This document shows, piece after piece, positions 1-8,212 of a DNA stretch of 44,586 nt. Source of the DNA: Streptomycetaceae bacterium MP113-05 (GTDB taxonomy: Bacteria; Actinomycetota; Actinomycetes; Streptomycetales; Streptomycetaceae). Every line of letters begins with the position of its first letter. Position 1 is the first letter of the stretch. The notes beneath the pieces were generated by a model. The model saw nothing but the letters and a program-made list of their open reading frames with translations, was not told the DNA's origin and ran no database searches. The DNA is taken from contig KI547041.1 of the NCBI GenBank assembly GCA_000497405.1, forward strand, positions 16,423-61,008. The letters are read 5' to 3'. The translations under genes and the position numbers were made by a program.

Positions 1-35
1 GCGGGGGGCGCGGTGTCGAGACGTTCCGAGGTCAT
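1..35 (-). CDS. cebF: CebF-type sugar ABC permease, first 11 codons only
   Basis: On the minus strand an ATG at 35-33 opens a frame reading MTSERLDTAPP, which runs off the left edge without a stop. A ribosome binding site (GGAG, 8 nt upstream) lies between it and the cebE stop, 14 nt away. The position directly after a sugar-binding lipoprotein, in the same orientation, is where the first inner-membrane permease of a cebEFG operon stands. Only the N-terminal tail is visible, so the identity rests on context rather than on permease sequence. Confidence 0.55.
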   Translation of the reverse strand, partial: MTSERLDTAPP

Positions 36-49
36 GCGAACAGCTCCGG

Positions 50-1375
50 TCAGCCGATGGCGTTGTCGATGGACTTGACCGCGGAGTCCCAGCCCTCGTC
101 GGGTGACTTGCCCTGCTTCTCCACCTGCCGGATGCCCTTGGCGAGGGTCTCGGCGATGATCTGGTCCTTCGGGCCGAGGACCTGGACCGGAATGCCCTCG
201 GCCGCCTCGGTGAAGATCTTCCCGGTGGGAGCGTCGCCGTAGTACGCGTGAGTGGCGTCCTCGACTTCGGGCAGGCCGAACGCGGTGCCGGAACTGGGGA
301 AGCTGCCTCGCTTCTGGAAGAGCGTGGCCTGCTGCTCCGGAGCGGTCAGCCAGGTGGCGAGCTTGATCGCCTCCTCGCGGTTCTTCGCGTTCTCCGGCAC
401 GGCCAGGAAGGATCCGCCCCAGTTGCCGGGCCGGGGCGCGTCGGCGACGTCCCACCTGTCGGCGTTCTTCGCCCCCGCCTTGCTCTCGATGTAGCCGAGC
501 ATCCAAGCGGGGCACACCACGGTGGCGAAGTCGCCGTTGGCGTACGCCTGGTCCCACTCCGGGGTGAACTGCTGCAGCCTGGCGGTCAACTTGCCCTCAG
601 CCGCCCGCATGGCCAAATCCCACGATGTCCGGACGGCCTCGCTGTCCTGGTAGATCACCTCGCCGTCCTCGTCGTAGTAGCGCTCGGCGTAACTGGAGAC
701 GGCGCCGTTGTAGAGGCCGGAGGCGCTGTCCATGAAGCTGGTGCCGGACGGGGCGTTCTCCGCGTAGATCTCGCCTGCGTCGATGTACCTGCCCCAGTCG
801 TCGGCCCACAGCTTCGAGACCTCCTCCCGGCCGGTGGGCAGGCCGGCCTTCTCGAAGAGGTCCTTGCGGTAGCAGACGGCCATCGGGCCGGTGTCCGTGC
901 CGAGCCCGATGACCTTGCCGTCCTCGGTCTTCGCCTGCTCCCACTTCCAGTCCAGCCAGTGGTTCTTCCGTACGCCCGGGGCTTCGGCGAGGTCGACGAA
1001 CTTGTCGGCCTGGAGGGTGGCGACCTCCTTGATGTTGCCGACCTCCACCGCCTGGACGTCCTGGAGTCCGGCGCCGGCCGTCAGATGGTTGAGCAGTGCC
1101 GGGTAGTAGTCGGCGTTCTCCGCGGTGACGTTCTCCTGGATCACGATGTCGGGGTTGAGGCGTTCGTACTCGTCGTAGAGTCCGGCCTCCTTGAAGCCGA
1201 ACGTGCCGAAAAGCCCCACGGATACCGTGACCTTGCCGTCCTCTGACGTGCTGCCGCCGTCGCCGGCGCAGCCGGAGAGCAGCCCTGCGCCCAGGGCCGC
1301 GGCGATTCCGAGCGACGTCAGCCGCCGGGCCGATCTGCCTGTGGTGCGGGTAGTGCGTCGGTACTGGCTGTGCAT
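50..1375 (-). CDS. cebE: Cellobiose/cello-oligosaccharide-binding lipoprotein CebE (ABC importer)
   Basis: This 441-residue family 1 extracellular solute-binding protein has a twin-arginine/positively charged N-region, a hydrophobic stretch and a lipobox LLSGC ending at Cys36. It should therefore be exported and anchored to the outer face of the membrane. The body resembles CebE as I recall it from Streptomyces: a VTVSVGLFGTFGFKEAGLYDEY-like start with the usual ENVTAENADYYP and QAVEVGNIKE segments. It would capture cellobiose or cellotriose and hand it to permeases CebF and CebG, energised by an MsiK-type ATPase encoded elsewhere. The ATG at 1375 has GGAGG 5 nt upstream. A perfect CebR-type operator lies 46 nt upstream of the start, implying repression relieved by cello-oligosaccharides. 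Another sugar specificity within the family is possible, but the operator favours cellobiose. Confidence 0.8.
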   Translation of the reverse strand: MHSQYRRTTRTTGRSARRLTSLGIAAALGAGLLSGCAGDGGSTSEDGKVTVSVGLFGTFGFKEAGLYDEYERLNPDIVIQENVTAENADYYPALLNHLTAGAGLQDVQAVEVGNIKEVATLQADKFVDLAEAPGVRKNHWLDWKWEQAKTEDGKVIGLGTDTGPMAVCYRKDLFEKAGLPTGREEVSKLWADDWGRYIDAGEIYAENAPSGTSFMDSASGLYNGAVSSYAERYYDEDGEVIYQDSEAVRTSWDLAMRAAEGKLTARLQQFTPEWDQAYANGDFATVVCPAWMLGYIESKAGAKNADRWDVADAPRPGNWGGSFLAVPENAKNREEAIKLATWLTAPEQQATLFQKRGSFPSSGTAFGLPEVEDATHAYYGDAPTGKIFTEAAEGIPVQVLGPKDQIIAETLAKGIRQVEKQGKSPDEGWDSAVKSIDNAIG

Positions 1376-1421
1376 CGCATCCTCCCGAACGTGTACGGAA
1401 CCTGAAGGGGATCAGGCCGTT

Positions 1422-1435
1422 GGGAGCGCTCCCAG
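1422..1435. promoter_or_regulatory. CebR-type LacI-family operator upstream of cebE
   Basis: TGGGAGCGCTCCCA is a perfect 14-bp palindrome and is identical to the CebR box described for cellulose-utilisation genes in Streptomyces. It lies 46 nt upstream of the cebE start, where a bound repressor would block the promoter. cebR itself is not in this window. Confidence 0.85.
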
Positions 1436-1778
1436 ATGTGATGAGTTGAAGGGTTGCGGAGTGCGCCCGGGCTGTCAAGACATGCGGCGGGCTCTCCCGG
1501 CAACGAGACGCCGCGTGTCGTTGGGCGGTCTCGGGGTCGCGCAGGGGCGCACCTGGCACACGTCCAGCCGTCGGGGCGGGATGCCCCTGGGAGAGCCCCG
1601 ACGGCCCGTCACGTCCAGGTGTGGCACCCCGTTGCGCGGCACGACATGTCACCGGCTGCGAACACGTGGCCCGGGGGCCGGCGTCACCAGCACGGATACC
1701 GGGTGCACCTGGCGGGCCGTCACCCCTGTGGACACGCACCGGGTGCGGTCGTCGTCCGGCTCCCGTTTGCTCGCTGGC
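1436..1778. other. Intergenic region between cebE and the M23 peptidase gene
   Basis: About 340 bases without a convincing gene. The only clear structure is an inverted repeat, CCGTCGGGGC at 1568-1577 and GCCCCGACGG at 1595-1604, with a 17-base loop; it has no T-run. The region must hold the promoter of the peptidase gene, but no strong -35/-10 pair was recognised. Confidence 0.4.
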
Positions 1779-2414
1779 ATGAGTGCAGCAACCCGACATC
1801 CGACACCCGTACTGCGCCGGGCCGCCCTCGGCGTGCTGACTGCGGCTCTGCTCACCGCCGGCAGCGCCGGACTCGCCTCTCCGGCCGCGGCGGGGATACC
1901 GCTGCGCGCCCACGACGATCCCCCGGACGCGGAGCCGTACACCGTCGGCGGGTCCTGGGGGGCCGACCTGGCGGACTTCCCCTGGTACTGGACGGCCGGA
2001 ACCCCGGAGGCGTGGACCAGCCCCGTGACGACGTCCCGGGTCTCCGCGCGGTACGGCATCCGGGGAGACTGGGCGGCCGGTCACCACACCGGCGTCGACT
2101 TCCCGGTTCCCGTGGGAACCCCCGTCCGTTCGGTCGGTTCCGGCGAGGTCGTCCTGGCGGGCCGGTCCGGCGACTACGGCAAGGCCGTGACGATACGGAT
2201 GGAGGACGGCAACTACACACTCTTCGCCCACCTGTCGAAGATCTACGTGGACGAGGGCGACCGGGTGCAGGCCGGCACCCTGCTGGGGGAGTCCGGCAAC
2301 ACCGGTCGCAGTACGGGCCCGCACCTGCACTTCGAGGTCAGGGAGGGGCGTGAGTACGGCACGGACATCAATCCGGTCGCCTACCTGGAGAGGAACGGCG
2401 TCCGCATCGCGTGA
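1779..2414 (+). CDS. Secreted M23-family (LytM-like) zinc metallopeptidase
   Basis: A 211-residue peptidoglycan endopeptidase-like protein. Residues 1-38 form a signal peptide with a charged start, a hydrophobic core from about 15 to 30 and a probable AAA|G cleavage site. The catalytic domain (about 95-205) has the LytM motifs: H103-x3-D107 (HTGVD) as zinc ligands, H151 (AHLS), and H182-x-H184 (PHLHFEV), where H184 is the third zinc ligand. There is no LysM or other cell-wall-binding domain, so it is a minimal secreted M23 enzyme, likely cleaving peptide cross-bridges during growth or sporulation. The ATG at 1779 was chosen because the signal peptide begins there. There is no obvious ribosome binding site just upstream. 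Upstream in-frame codons give a low-complexity, non-secretory extension. Confidence 0.85.
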   Translation: MSAATRHPTPVLRRAALGVLTAALLTAGSAGLASPAAAGIPLRAHDDPPDAEPYTVGGSWGADLADFPWYWTAGTPEAWTSPVTTSRVSARYGIRGDWAAGHHTGVDFPVPVGTPVRSVGSGEVVLAGRSGDYGKAVTIRMEDGNYTLFAHLSKIYVDEGDRVQAGTLLGESGNTGRSTGPHLHFEVREGREYGTDINPVAYLERNGVRIA

Positions 2415-2719
2415 CCGGACTCCGCCACGAGACGATCAGGGCCCGGACTGTGGCCGACGCTCTCGGGGCGGACCGTGCCGACCTCGGGCCGCGCGCAGCG
2501 GCCCGGCACAGGTGAGTCTGTTCTGCGCTGCGCAATCCACGGTGCGGGCGGCTTCACCGCCTGCGCCTGACGCACCTGCGACAGGGACGACAGCACTCCG
2601 CCGGCCGGGGGTCAGGACCACTGGGGTGCAACCGAGCACTGTCCATCGCCGGCGGCGGGCGAGAACGCGCTCAGCCCGCCGTCCGTTGGGCCCGTGTTGT
2701 TCCCACGCTGGAAACGCGA
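2415..2719. other. Intergenic region, nothing recognised
   Basis: About 300 bases between the peptidase stop and the terminator of the tRNA. Frames here are low in coding character, and those that enter the tRNA simply translate it. No repeat, promoter or small gene could be supported. Confidence 0.35.
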
Positions 2720-2756
2720 AAGGCCCCCGACAGCGTTTCCGCTGGTCGGGGGCCTT
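2720..2756 (-). terminator. Terminator of the tRNA-His transcript
   Basis: Perfect 12-bp stem: AAGGCCCCCGAC at 2720-2731 pairs with GTCGGGGGCCTT at 2745-2756. It starts 6 nt after the tRNA 3' end. On the minus strand it is followed by a short T-rich stretch (TTTCGCGTTT), so it is a good intrinsic terminator. Confidence 0.85.
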
Positions 2757-2762
2757 CCTGCT

Positions 2763-2839
2763 TGGGGTGAATGACGGGACTTGAACCCGCGACTTCCTGG
2801 ACCACAACCAGGTGCTCTACCAACTGAGCTACATCCACC
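2763..2839 (-). tRNA. tRNA-His (anticodon GTG), CCA encoded
   Basis: On the minus strand the acceptor stem GTGGATG pairs with CATTCAC. The D-arm contains AGCTCAGTTGGTAGAGC. The anticodon stem CCTGG/CCAGG encloses loop TTGTGGT, giving anticodon GTG (His). The T-arm is GCGGG-TTCAAGT-CCCGT (one G-T pair). The extra 5' G characteristic of tRNA-His (position 2839) is present opposite C73, and CCA is encoded (2763-2765). It lies just downstream of orn on the same strand. Confidence 0.97.
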
Positions 2840-2886
2840 ATGACCGGCGGCGTTTCCCACCGGCCGAGAACGAGTGTACAGGGTCC

Positions 2887-3540
2887 TCAGGGGTGCTCGC
2901 GCACGGGTTTCTCAGCCGCGCCGCCTGCTGTCCCGTCGTCGTCCTTGGGGAGCACGTGCCGGGACGCGATCTCCTTCGCGGTGTCGGAGTCCGGACCGGG
3001 GTGCGGCACGAAGACTGCTTCACGGTAGTACCGCAGTTCCGCGATGGAATCCCGGATGTCGGCCAGTGCCCGGTGGTTGCCGTTCTTCTCCGGGCTGTTG
3101 AAGTACGCGCGCGGGTACCAGCGGCGGGCCAGCTCCTTCACCGAGGAGACGTCCACGATCCGGTAGTGCAGGTGCGACTCCAGGCTCGGCATGTCCCGGG
3201 CGAGGAAGCCGCGGTCGGTGCCCACGGAGTTTCCGCACAGCGGCGCCCGGCCGGCCTCCGGGGCGTGCTTCTGCACGTAGGAGAGGACCTGCTGCTCGGC
3301 GTCGGCGAGGGTGGTGCCCGATTCCAGCTCGTCGAGCAGACCGGACGACGTGTGCATCTGGCGCACGACTCCTGGCATGTTCGCCAGCGCCTCGGCCGGC
3401 GGACGGATCACGACGTCCACGCCCTCGCCCAGAACGTTCAGCTCCGAGTCCGTGACCAGGGCTGCCACCTCCACCAGCGCGTCGCCGGTCAGTGAGAGGC
3501 CGGTCATCTCGCAGTCGATCCACACCATGCGATCATTCAT
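2887..3540 (-). CDS. orn: Oligoribonuclease (3'-5' exoribonuclease, DEDDh)
   Basis: A 217-residue enzyme that degrades the 2-5 nt RNAs left by other nucleases and the dinucleotide pGpG, the end product of c-di-GMP turnover. The fold is an RNase H-like DEDDh exonuclease filling residues 5-180. The metal ligands and catalytic base are visible: D9 and E11 (WIDCEMTGL), D109 (VGTDRGF), H156 and D161 (NHRALADIRDS). The C-terminal 35 residues are a lineage-specific hydrophilic tail. The start was set at the ATG at 3540 (MNDRMVWIDCE) because upstream in-frame sequence is antisense to the adpA tail; GTAGGG lies about 10 nt upstream. It follows adpA after 22 nt on the same strand, and adpA-orn co-transcription is known in Streptomyces. 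Confidence 0.96.
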   Translation of the reverse strand: MNDRMVWIDCEMTGLSLTGDALVEVAALVTDSELNVLGEGVDVVIRPPAEALANMPGVVRQMHTSSGLLDELESGTTLADAEQQVLSYVQKHAPEAGRAPLCGNSVGTDRGFLARDMPSLESHLHYRIVDVSSVKELARRWYPRAYFNSPEKNGNHRALADIRDSIAELRYYREAVFVPHPGPDSDTAKEIASRHVLPKDDDGTAGGAAEKPVREHP

Positions 3541-3562
3541 GCGCTTTACCCTACGTCGCCCG

Positions 3563-4861
3563 TCACCGGCCGCGTCCACGCTGTCGGGGCAGCTGGTGAG
3601 ACCAGGCGTCCGACAGCGGCTTGCCGCCCCCGTCGGTGTGCCCTTTCGCCTCGCTGAGGGGCTCCGGGGGCACGTCGGCGCGGGAGCCGACCCGGCCGGC
3701 CCCGCCCTCGTCGTTCCGGCGGCTCGTGACACCGTCCTGGTGCCTGCCGCCGTCCGGCGCTCCCGGTCCCCGGCGGGCGTGCGGTACCCGGGGGTCGTCG
3801 GCTCCGCCGCCGTCCGGGCGGCGCGCCCGGTAGGCCGCCCGGTACGAGGCGGGGGAGGCGCCCAGCTGCCGCCGGAAGTGCCCGCGCAGGGCGACCGGCG
3901 AGCGGAAACCGCAGCGGCCCGCGACCTCGTCCACCGAGTAGTCGGAGGTCTCCAGCAGACGCTGCGCCTGCAGGACGCGCTGGGTGATCAGCCACTGCAG
4001 CGGTGCGCTGCCGGTGAGAGTGCGGAACCTCCGGTCGAAGGTCCGGCGGCTCATGTAAGCGCGCGCGGCAAGGGTCTCCACGTCGAACTGCTCGTGGAGG
4101 TGTTCCAGGGCCCAGGCGACGACCTCGGCGAGCGGGTCGGCTCCGATCTCCTCCGGTAACGACCTGTCCAGGTGCCGGGGGTGTCCGCCGTCGCCGCCGA
4201 CGGGGCGACGGGGCGGGACGACCAGCCGTCGGGCGAGGGCGCCGGCCGCGTCCGCGCCGTGATCCGAGCGGACGACGTGCAGGCAGAGGTCGATTCCGGC
4301 CGCGGTGCCGGCCGAGGTGAGGATGTCGCCGTCGTCCACGAACAGCTCGCGCGGGTCGACGTGGACGGCCGGATACCGCTTGGCCAATGTAGGCGCGTAC
4401 ATCCAGTGCGTGGTCGCCGGACGGCTGTCCAGCAGTCCGGCCGCCGCCAGGACGAATGCGCCCGTGCACAGACCGAGCACCCGCGCCCCCTCCTCGTGCG
4501 CCTGGCGGAGGGCCTCCAGGGCGGCGGCGGGCGGTGGCTGGGTTATGGAACGCCACGCGGGGACCACGACGGTGCCGGCCCGGGACAGTGCCTCGAGCCC
4601 GTGCGGCGCGGTGAGCTGCAGGCCGCCGGTGGTGCGGAGCGGGCCGTCCTCGCCCGCGCAGGCCAGCAGCCTGTAGCGGGGGACGCCGGCGTCCTGGCGG
4701 TCGATGCCGAATACCGACAACGGGATCGAGCTCTCGAATATCGGGCCGCCGCTGAACAGCAGCACGGCGACGACTTCGCGCCGCCGGCGTGCGACCAGCT
4801 TGCGGGCGGTGGCCGATGCCGGACCTTCCCGGGAGTCCTCCTGGCTCGTGGGAACGCTCAT
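3563..4861 (-). CDS. adpA: AdpA, pleiotropic AraC/GlxA-type developmental activator (BldH)
   Basis: A 432-residue global regulator of morphological differentiation and secondary metabolism. Residues 30-215 form the DJ-1/PfpI-like dimerisation domain (AVLLFSGGPIFESSIPLSVFG, GLCTGAFVLAAAGLL). Residues 240-345 form the tandem AraC helix-turn-helix DNA-binding domain (LAARAYMSRRTFDRRF, VAGRCGFRSPVALRGHF). Both are nearly identical to AdpA as I recall it. Two features differ from the roughly 400-residue family norm: a Gly/His-rich stretch in the linker near 219-232 and a charged tail beyond about 350. Leu235 is encoded by a TTA codon (4157-4159), so translation should need the bldA tRNA. The ATG at 4861 follows a GAGGGGGG ribosome binding site at a rather long 12 nt. 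A 606-bp region separates it from the divergent stress-protein gene. Confidence 0.97.
   Translation of the reverse strand: MSVPTSQEDSREGPASATARKLVARRRREVVAVLLFSGGPIFESSIPLSVFGIDRQDAGVPRYRLLACAGEDGPLRTTGGLQLTAPHGLEALSRAGTVVVPAWRSITQPPPAAALEALRQAHEEGARVLGLCTGAFVLAAAGLLDSRPATTHWMYAPTLAKRYPAVHVDPRELFVDDGDILTSAGTAAGIDLCLHVVRSDHGADAAGALARRLVVPPRRPVGGDGGHPRHLDRSLPEEIGADPLAEVVAWALEHLHEQFDVETLAARAYMSRRTFDRRFRTLTGSAPLQWLITQRVLQAQRLLETSDYSVDEVAGRCGFRSPVALRGHFRRQLGASPASYRAAYRARRPDGGGADDPRVPHARRGPGAPDGGRHQDGVTSRRNDEGGAGRVGSRADVPPEPLSEAKGHTDGGGKPLSDAWSHQLPRQRGRGR
4157..4159 (-). promoter_or_regulatory. bldA-dependent TTA codon in adpA
   Basis: The minus-strand codon for Leu235 (context RSLPEE) is TTA, just before the DNA-binding domain. 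In Streptomyces this codon is decoded only by the bldA tRNA, and a TTA in the AdpA interdomain linker is a conserved control point. Scanning the other called genes by eye, I found no other in-frame TTA. Confidence 0.93.
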
Positions 4862-5467
4862 CGGACTGTCAAGCCCCCCTCATCGTCGCGTCCTCAAGAT
4901 CCTGCACTTCTCTCCCCCGCGGCGATAGCCAAGATCGAATCTACTGCGTCCCGTGACCTCGGCGAACCAACTTCAGCACGCGACGCTATGTCGACTTGGC
5001 CACGTGGCGTGAAGCAATCGATCACTTAGCGTTCCACCGACCGGCCTCGTTGGGTAGTACGCATAACCTCACTGCCCCTCAGTAGAGCCGTCCACACACC
5101 CCGAGTACCCGTTTCTGCCCTGGTGGGGGCCGTGCCGGTGCTGGACGGTGCCGCCGGGACAAGCCGGCGGAGAAGTTGGCTGAAAAGCGTGCAGGGTGCA
5201 GCAGCGCCAACAGGAGCGGGACAGCACAGGCCGCGGGGGGTGTAAGGAGTGCAGGGGCACGTTGCGCAAACGGCCCCGCTCGTGCATGCTCCGGGGTCAG
5301 CGCGCCCCTCGCGACCCGCTCCTGCACGGCAGGGTCACGGGGAGTGCCGCCGTACCCTTGGGGTAGGTGACAGTGAGGGGGCAGGTCGTCACGAGGCCCT
5401 CCCTTCCAGGACCCCGCTCCTTCTCACAACCGTTCCCCCGCAGAGGACTCACAGCTCAGAGACCGAC
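4862..5467. promoter_or_regulatory. Long divergent regulatory region between adpA and the Usp gene
   Basis: 606 bases without a supported gene and locally less GC-rich than the surroundings (about 4920-5090). A TGGCGTGAAG at 5005-5014 matches the published AdpA consensus TGGCSNGWWY at 9 of 10 positions and could serve autoregulation. A hairpin, CCGCCGG at 5151-5157 with CCGGCGG at 5164-5170, lies in the middle. Long 5' regulatory regions are usual for adpA. Promoters for both divergent genes must be here but were not pinned down. Confidence 0.5.
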
Positions 5468-6010
5468 ATGGCTGGACACGAGATCCCCGAACCCGCGGAC
5501 CGCAGACAGTTCGCCGACCCCCAGGCGATGCCGGATGCGGTGCCGGTGGTGCCCGCACCGGGGGAGGCGCGGCAGTCCTCCTGCGACCCGGTGTTCCGTC
5601 ATGGTGTGGTCGTCGGCTTCGACGGCTCCATGTCCAGTGAACGTGCGCTGGCGTACGCCATCGGCATGGCCCGACGGTCGGGTTCCGGGCTGATCATCGT
5701 GCATGTCGCCAACCGGTTGCCGACCACGGTGTGGGCAGGGTGCGAGCCGCCGGTCTTCGTGGACGTTCCCGACCACCGTACCGAGGTGCTCGGTCTCGAG
5801 CTGGCCTGCGCGGATCATCTGGCCGAGGTGCCGTGGGTGCTGGTGGAGCGAGGTGGCGACATCTGCCACGAACTGGAGGAGGTCGGCCAGGAGTACGAGG
5901 CCGACGCCATCGTCGTCGGCTCCACACACGGCCTCGTCGGCCGCCTGTTCGGCTCCGTCGCCGGTCGTCTCGCGCGCCGTGCCGAGCGCCCCGTCGTCAC
6001 CATCCCCTGA
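5468..6010 (+). CDS. Universal stress protein (UspA family)
   Basis: A 180-residue single-domain Usp. After a Pro/Ala-rich N-terminal tail of about 45 residues, the alpha/beta fold starts at GVVVGFDGSMSSERALAYAIGMA, with the usual Asp in the first strand-loop. It ends with a nucleotide-loop-like segment, GSTHGLVGRLFGSVAGRLARRAERPV. The spacing is shorter than the classical G-2x-G-9x-G(S/T) ATP motif, so ATP binding is uncertain. Such proteins are cytosolic stress-survival factors, often linked to dormancy or respiration. The ATG at 5468 was chosen because the preceding in-frame codons are Pro/Arg-rich and uncharacteristic; the upstream GAGACC is at best a weak ribosome binding site. It is divergent from adpA. 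Confidence 0.85.
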   Translation: MAGHEIPEPADRRQFADPQAMPDAVPVVPAPGEARQSSCDPVFRHGVVVGFDGSMSSERALAYAIGMARRSGSGLIIVHVANRLPTTVWAGCEPPVFVDVPDHRTEVLGLELACADHLAEVPWVLVERGGDICHELEEVGQEYEADAIVVGSTHGLVGRLFGSVAGRLARRAERPVVTIP

Positions 6011-6204
6011 CGCTGCCTCATCTGTCCGGCGGACCCGGGAACGGGGTGAGAACCGTCCAGCGGGGGCCGAAATCCGTCGGCGCCAGGATGTGCATGATGC
6101 CTCGGTGAGGGGCATAGAGAGAAGAACGACATGCTGCCCGCCGGGAGGTGACGGCCCCGGGAGCGGCAGCACCAGCCGGCGTGATGGACGACGCCGGCAC
6201 CCTC

Positions 6205-6251
6205 GGGGGCGGACTCCCGCGCGGTGGTGGCCCGCGCGGAAGTCCGCCCCC
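6205..6251 (-). terminator. Terminator downstream of glmS, in the 6011-6330 gap
   Basis: Long hairpin: GGGGGCGGACT at 6205-6215 pairs with AGTCCGCCCCC at 6241-6251. The stem continues inward with CCGCGCGG pairing to itself across a 6-7 nt loop, interrupted by one mismatch. It lies 80 nt past the glmS stop and has no T-run, as is common in Streptomyces. The rest of the gap between the Usp stop and the glmS stop shows nothing recognisable. Confidence 0.75.
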
Positions 6252-6330
6252 GTCCCCTTCTTCGCCCCTTCGTGCCCGGTCCGTGCAGGACGAAGGCTCC
6301 GTGCGGGCCGCCCGGTGCGGGACGGTCCGT

Positions 6331-8145
6331 CTACTCCACCGTGACCGACTTCGCCAGATTGCGCGGCTTGTCGATGTCCCGGCCCAGGTGCAGCGCCGTG
6401 TGGTAGGCGAGGAGTTGCAGCGGGATTCCCATCAGGATCGGGTCGAGCTCGACCTCGTTCCGCGGGACCAGGAGAGTGTGGTCGGCCTTCTCCTGCTGAG
6501 CGTGGGCGACGGCGAGGATCCGGCCGTGCCGGGCCTTGATCTCCTCCAGGGTGGCGCGGTTCTTCTCCAGCAGTTCGTCGTCCGGCAGGATCGCCACCGT
6601 CGGCACGGCGGGCTCGATCAGCGCGAGCGGACCGTGCTTCAGCTCGGAGGCGGGGTACGCCTCGGCGTGGATGTAGGAGACCTCCTTGAGCTTCAACGAG
6701 GCCTCACGTGCGACCGGGTGGCCCCGCACTCGTCCCACGAACATCATGCTGCGGGCCTCGGCGTACTCTGCGGCGAGCCGCTTGATCTCGTCCTCGGAGT
6801 CGAGGATCCCGGCGATCTGCTCGGGCAGCCTGCGCAGTCCGGCGATGAGCCGCTTGCCGTCCGCGACGGACAGGTCGCGGATCCGGCCGAGGTGCAGGGC
6901 CAGCAGCGCGAACGCCACCGCCGTGTTGGTGAAGCACTTGGTCGAGACGACGCACACCTCAGGCCCGGCATGGACGTAAACTCCGCCGTCCGTCTCGCGG
7001 GCGATCGCCGAACCGACGACGTTCACCACCCCCAGCACCCGCGCGCCCTTGCGCTTGAGCTCCTGCACGGCGGCGAGGGTGTCGTAGGTCTCGCCGGACT
7101 GGCTGACGGCGATGTAGAGGCAGTCGGGGTCGACGACGGCGTTGCGGTAGCGGAATTCGCTGGCCGGTTCGGCGTCCGCCGGGATGCGCGCGACCTCCTC
7201 GATGAGCTGCGCGCCGATCAGGCCCGCGTGGTACGCCGAGCCGCAGCCGAGGATCTTCACCCGGCGCACGCCGCGTGCCTCGCGGGCGTCCAGGTTGAGG
7301 CCGCCGAGGTGGACGGTGGCGAACCGGTCGTCGATCCGGCCGCGCAGCACGCGGTCCACCGCGTCCGCCTGCTCCGAGATCTCCTTGTGCATGTAGGTGT
7401 CGTGGCCGCCCATGTCGTAGGACTCGGCGGCCCACTCCACGGTCTCCGGAGAGGTGGCGGTCCGGGAGCCCTCGGTGGTGTAGGTGCGGTAGTCGTCGGC
7501 CTTGATCGTTGCCATCTCGCCGTCGTTCAGGGTGACGACCTGACGGGTGTGCGACACGAGTGCCGCGACGTCGGAGGCCACCAGCATCTCGTGCTCACCG
7601 ATGCCGAGTACGACCGGAGAGCCGTTGCGGGCGACCACGATGCGGTCGGGGAAGTCGGCATGCAGCACCGCGATGCCATAGGTGCCGTCGATGTGCCGCA
7701 GCGCTTCCTGCACACGGCCTTCGAGGGTGTCGGCCCGGGCGCGGGCGACCAGGTGGGCGAGTACCTCGGTGTCGGTGTCGGAGACCGGCTCCACGCCGTC
7801 GGCGGCGAGTTTGGCGCGCACGTCTGCGGCGTTGTCGATGATGCCGTTGTGCACGACGGCGACTTTGCCCTCGGGGTCGAGGTGCGGGTGCGCGTTCACG
7901 TCGTTGGGGACGCCGTGGGTGGCCCAGCGGGTGTGGGCGATGCCCGCGGTGCCGGCGAAGCGCTTGGGCAGCTTCGCCTCCAGCTCCCGTACCCGGCCCT
8001 TGGCCTTGACGGCCTTCAGCCCGGAGCTCCGGGTCTGGACGGCGATGCCGGCGGAGTCGTAGCCCCGGTACTCCAGGCGCTGCAGCCCCTCCAGCAGCAG
8101 GGGCGCGACGTCGCGCTTACCGATGTATCCCACGATTCCGCACAT
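6331..8145 (-). CDS. glmS: Glutamine-fructose-6-phosphate aminotransferase (isomerizing)
   Basis: A 604-residue cytosolic enzyme converting fructose-6-phosphate and glutamine to glucosamine-6-phosphate, the entry into peptidoglycan and amino-sugar synthesis. The nucleophilic Cys2 (MCGIVGYIG) starts the class II glutamine amidotransferase domain (about 1-225). Two SIS sugar-isomerase domains follow (about 280-420 and 450-590; GCGSAYHAG, SQSGETYDT). The C-terminus ends in the family signature PRNLAKSVTVE. The ATG at 8145 has AAGGAG 9 nt upstream and is fixed by the need for Cys2. Length is standard. The 99-residue hypothetical gene lies 67 nt upstream on the same strand. I saw no glmS ribozyme-like element, which is expected because that is a Firmicutes feature. 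Confidence 0.97.
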   Translation of the reverse strand: MCGIVGYIGKRDVAPLLLEGLQRLEYRGYDSAGIAVQTRSSGLKAVKAKGRVRELEAKLPKRFAGTAGIAHTRWATHGVPNDVNAHPHLDPEGKVAVVHNGIIDNAADVRAKLAADGVEPVSDTDTEVLAHLVARARADTLEGRVQEALRHIDGTYGIAVLHADFPDRIVVARNGSPVVLGIGEHEMLVASDVAALVSHTRQVVTLNDGEMATIKADDYRTYTTEGSRTATSPETVEWAAESYDMGGHDTYMHKEISEQADAVDRVLRGRIDDRFATVHLGGLNLDAREARGVRRVKILGCGSAYHAGLIGAQLIEEVARIPADAEPASEFRYRNAVVDPDCLYIAVSQSGETYDTLAAVQELKRKGARVLGVVNVVGSAIARETDGGVYVHAGPEVCVVSTKCFTNTAVAFALLALHLGRIRDLSVADGKRLIAGLRRLPEQIAGILDSEDEIKRLAAEYAEARSMMFVGRVRGHPVAREASLKLKEVSYIHAEAYPASELKHGPLALIEPAVPTVAILPDDELLEKNRATLEEIKARHGRILAVAHAQQEKADHTLLVPRNEVELDPILMGIPLQLLAYHTALHLGRDIDKPRNLAKSVTVE

Positions 8146-8212
8146 GGGCGCTTCTCCTTCGAACAGTCGGTCGGGGTGCCGGCTTCCTGTGCGCCCGCCG
8201 GGTCGCGGACGG

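Noticed and set aside
2612-2860. 82-residue frame containing a GCSSVGRAPGCGPGSRGFKSRHSP-like sequence
   Set aside because: This is a translation of the tRNA-His gene, a well-known annotation artefact.
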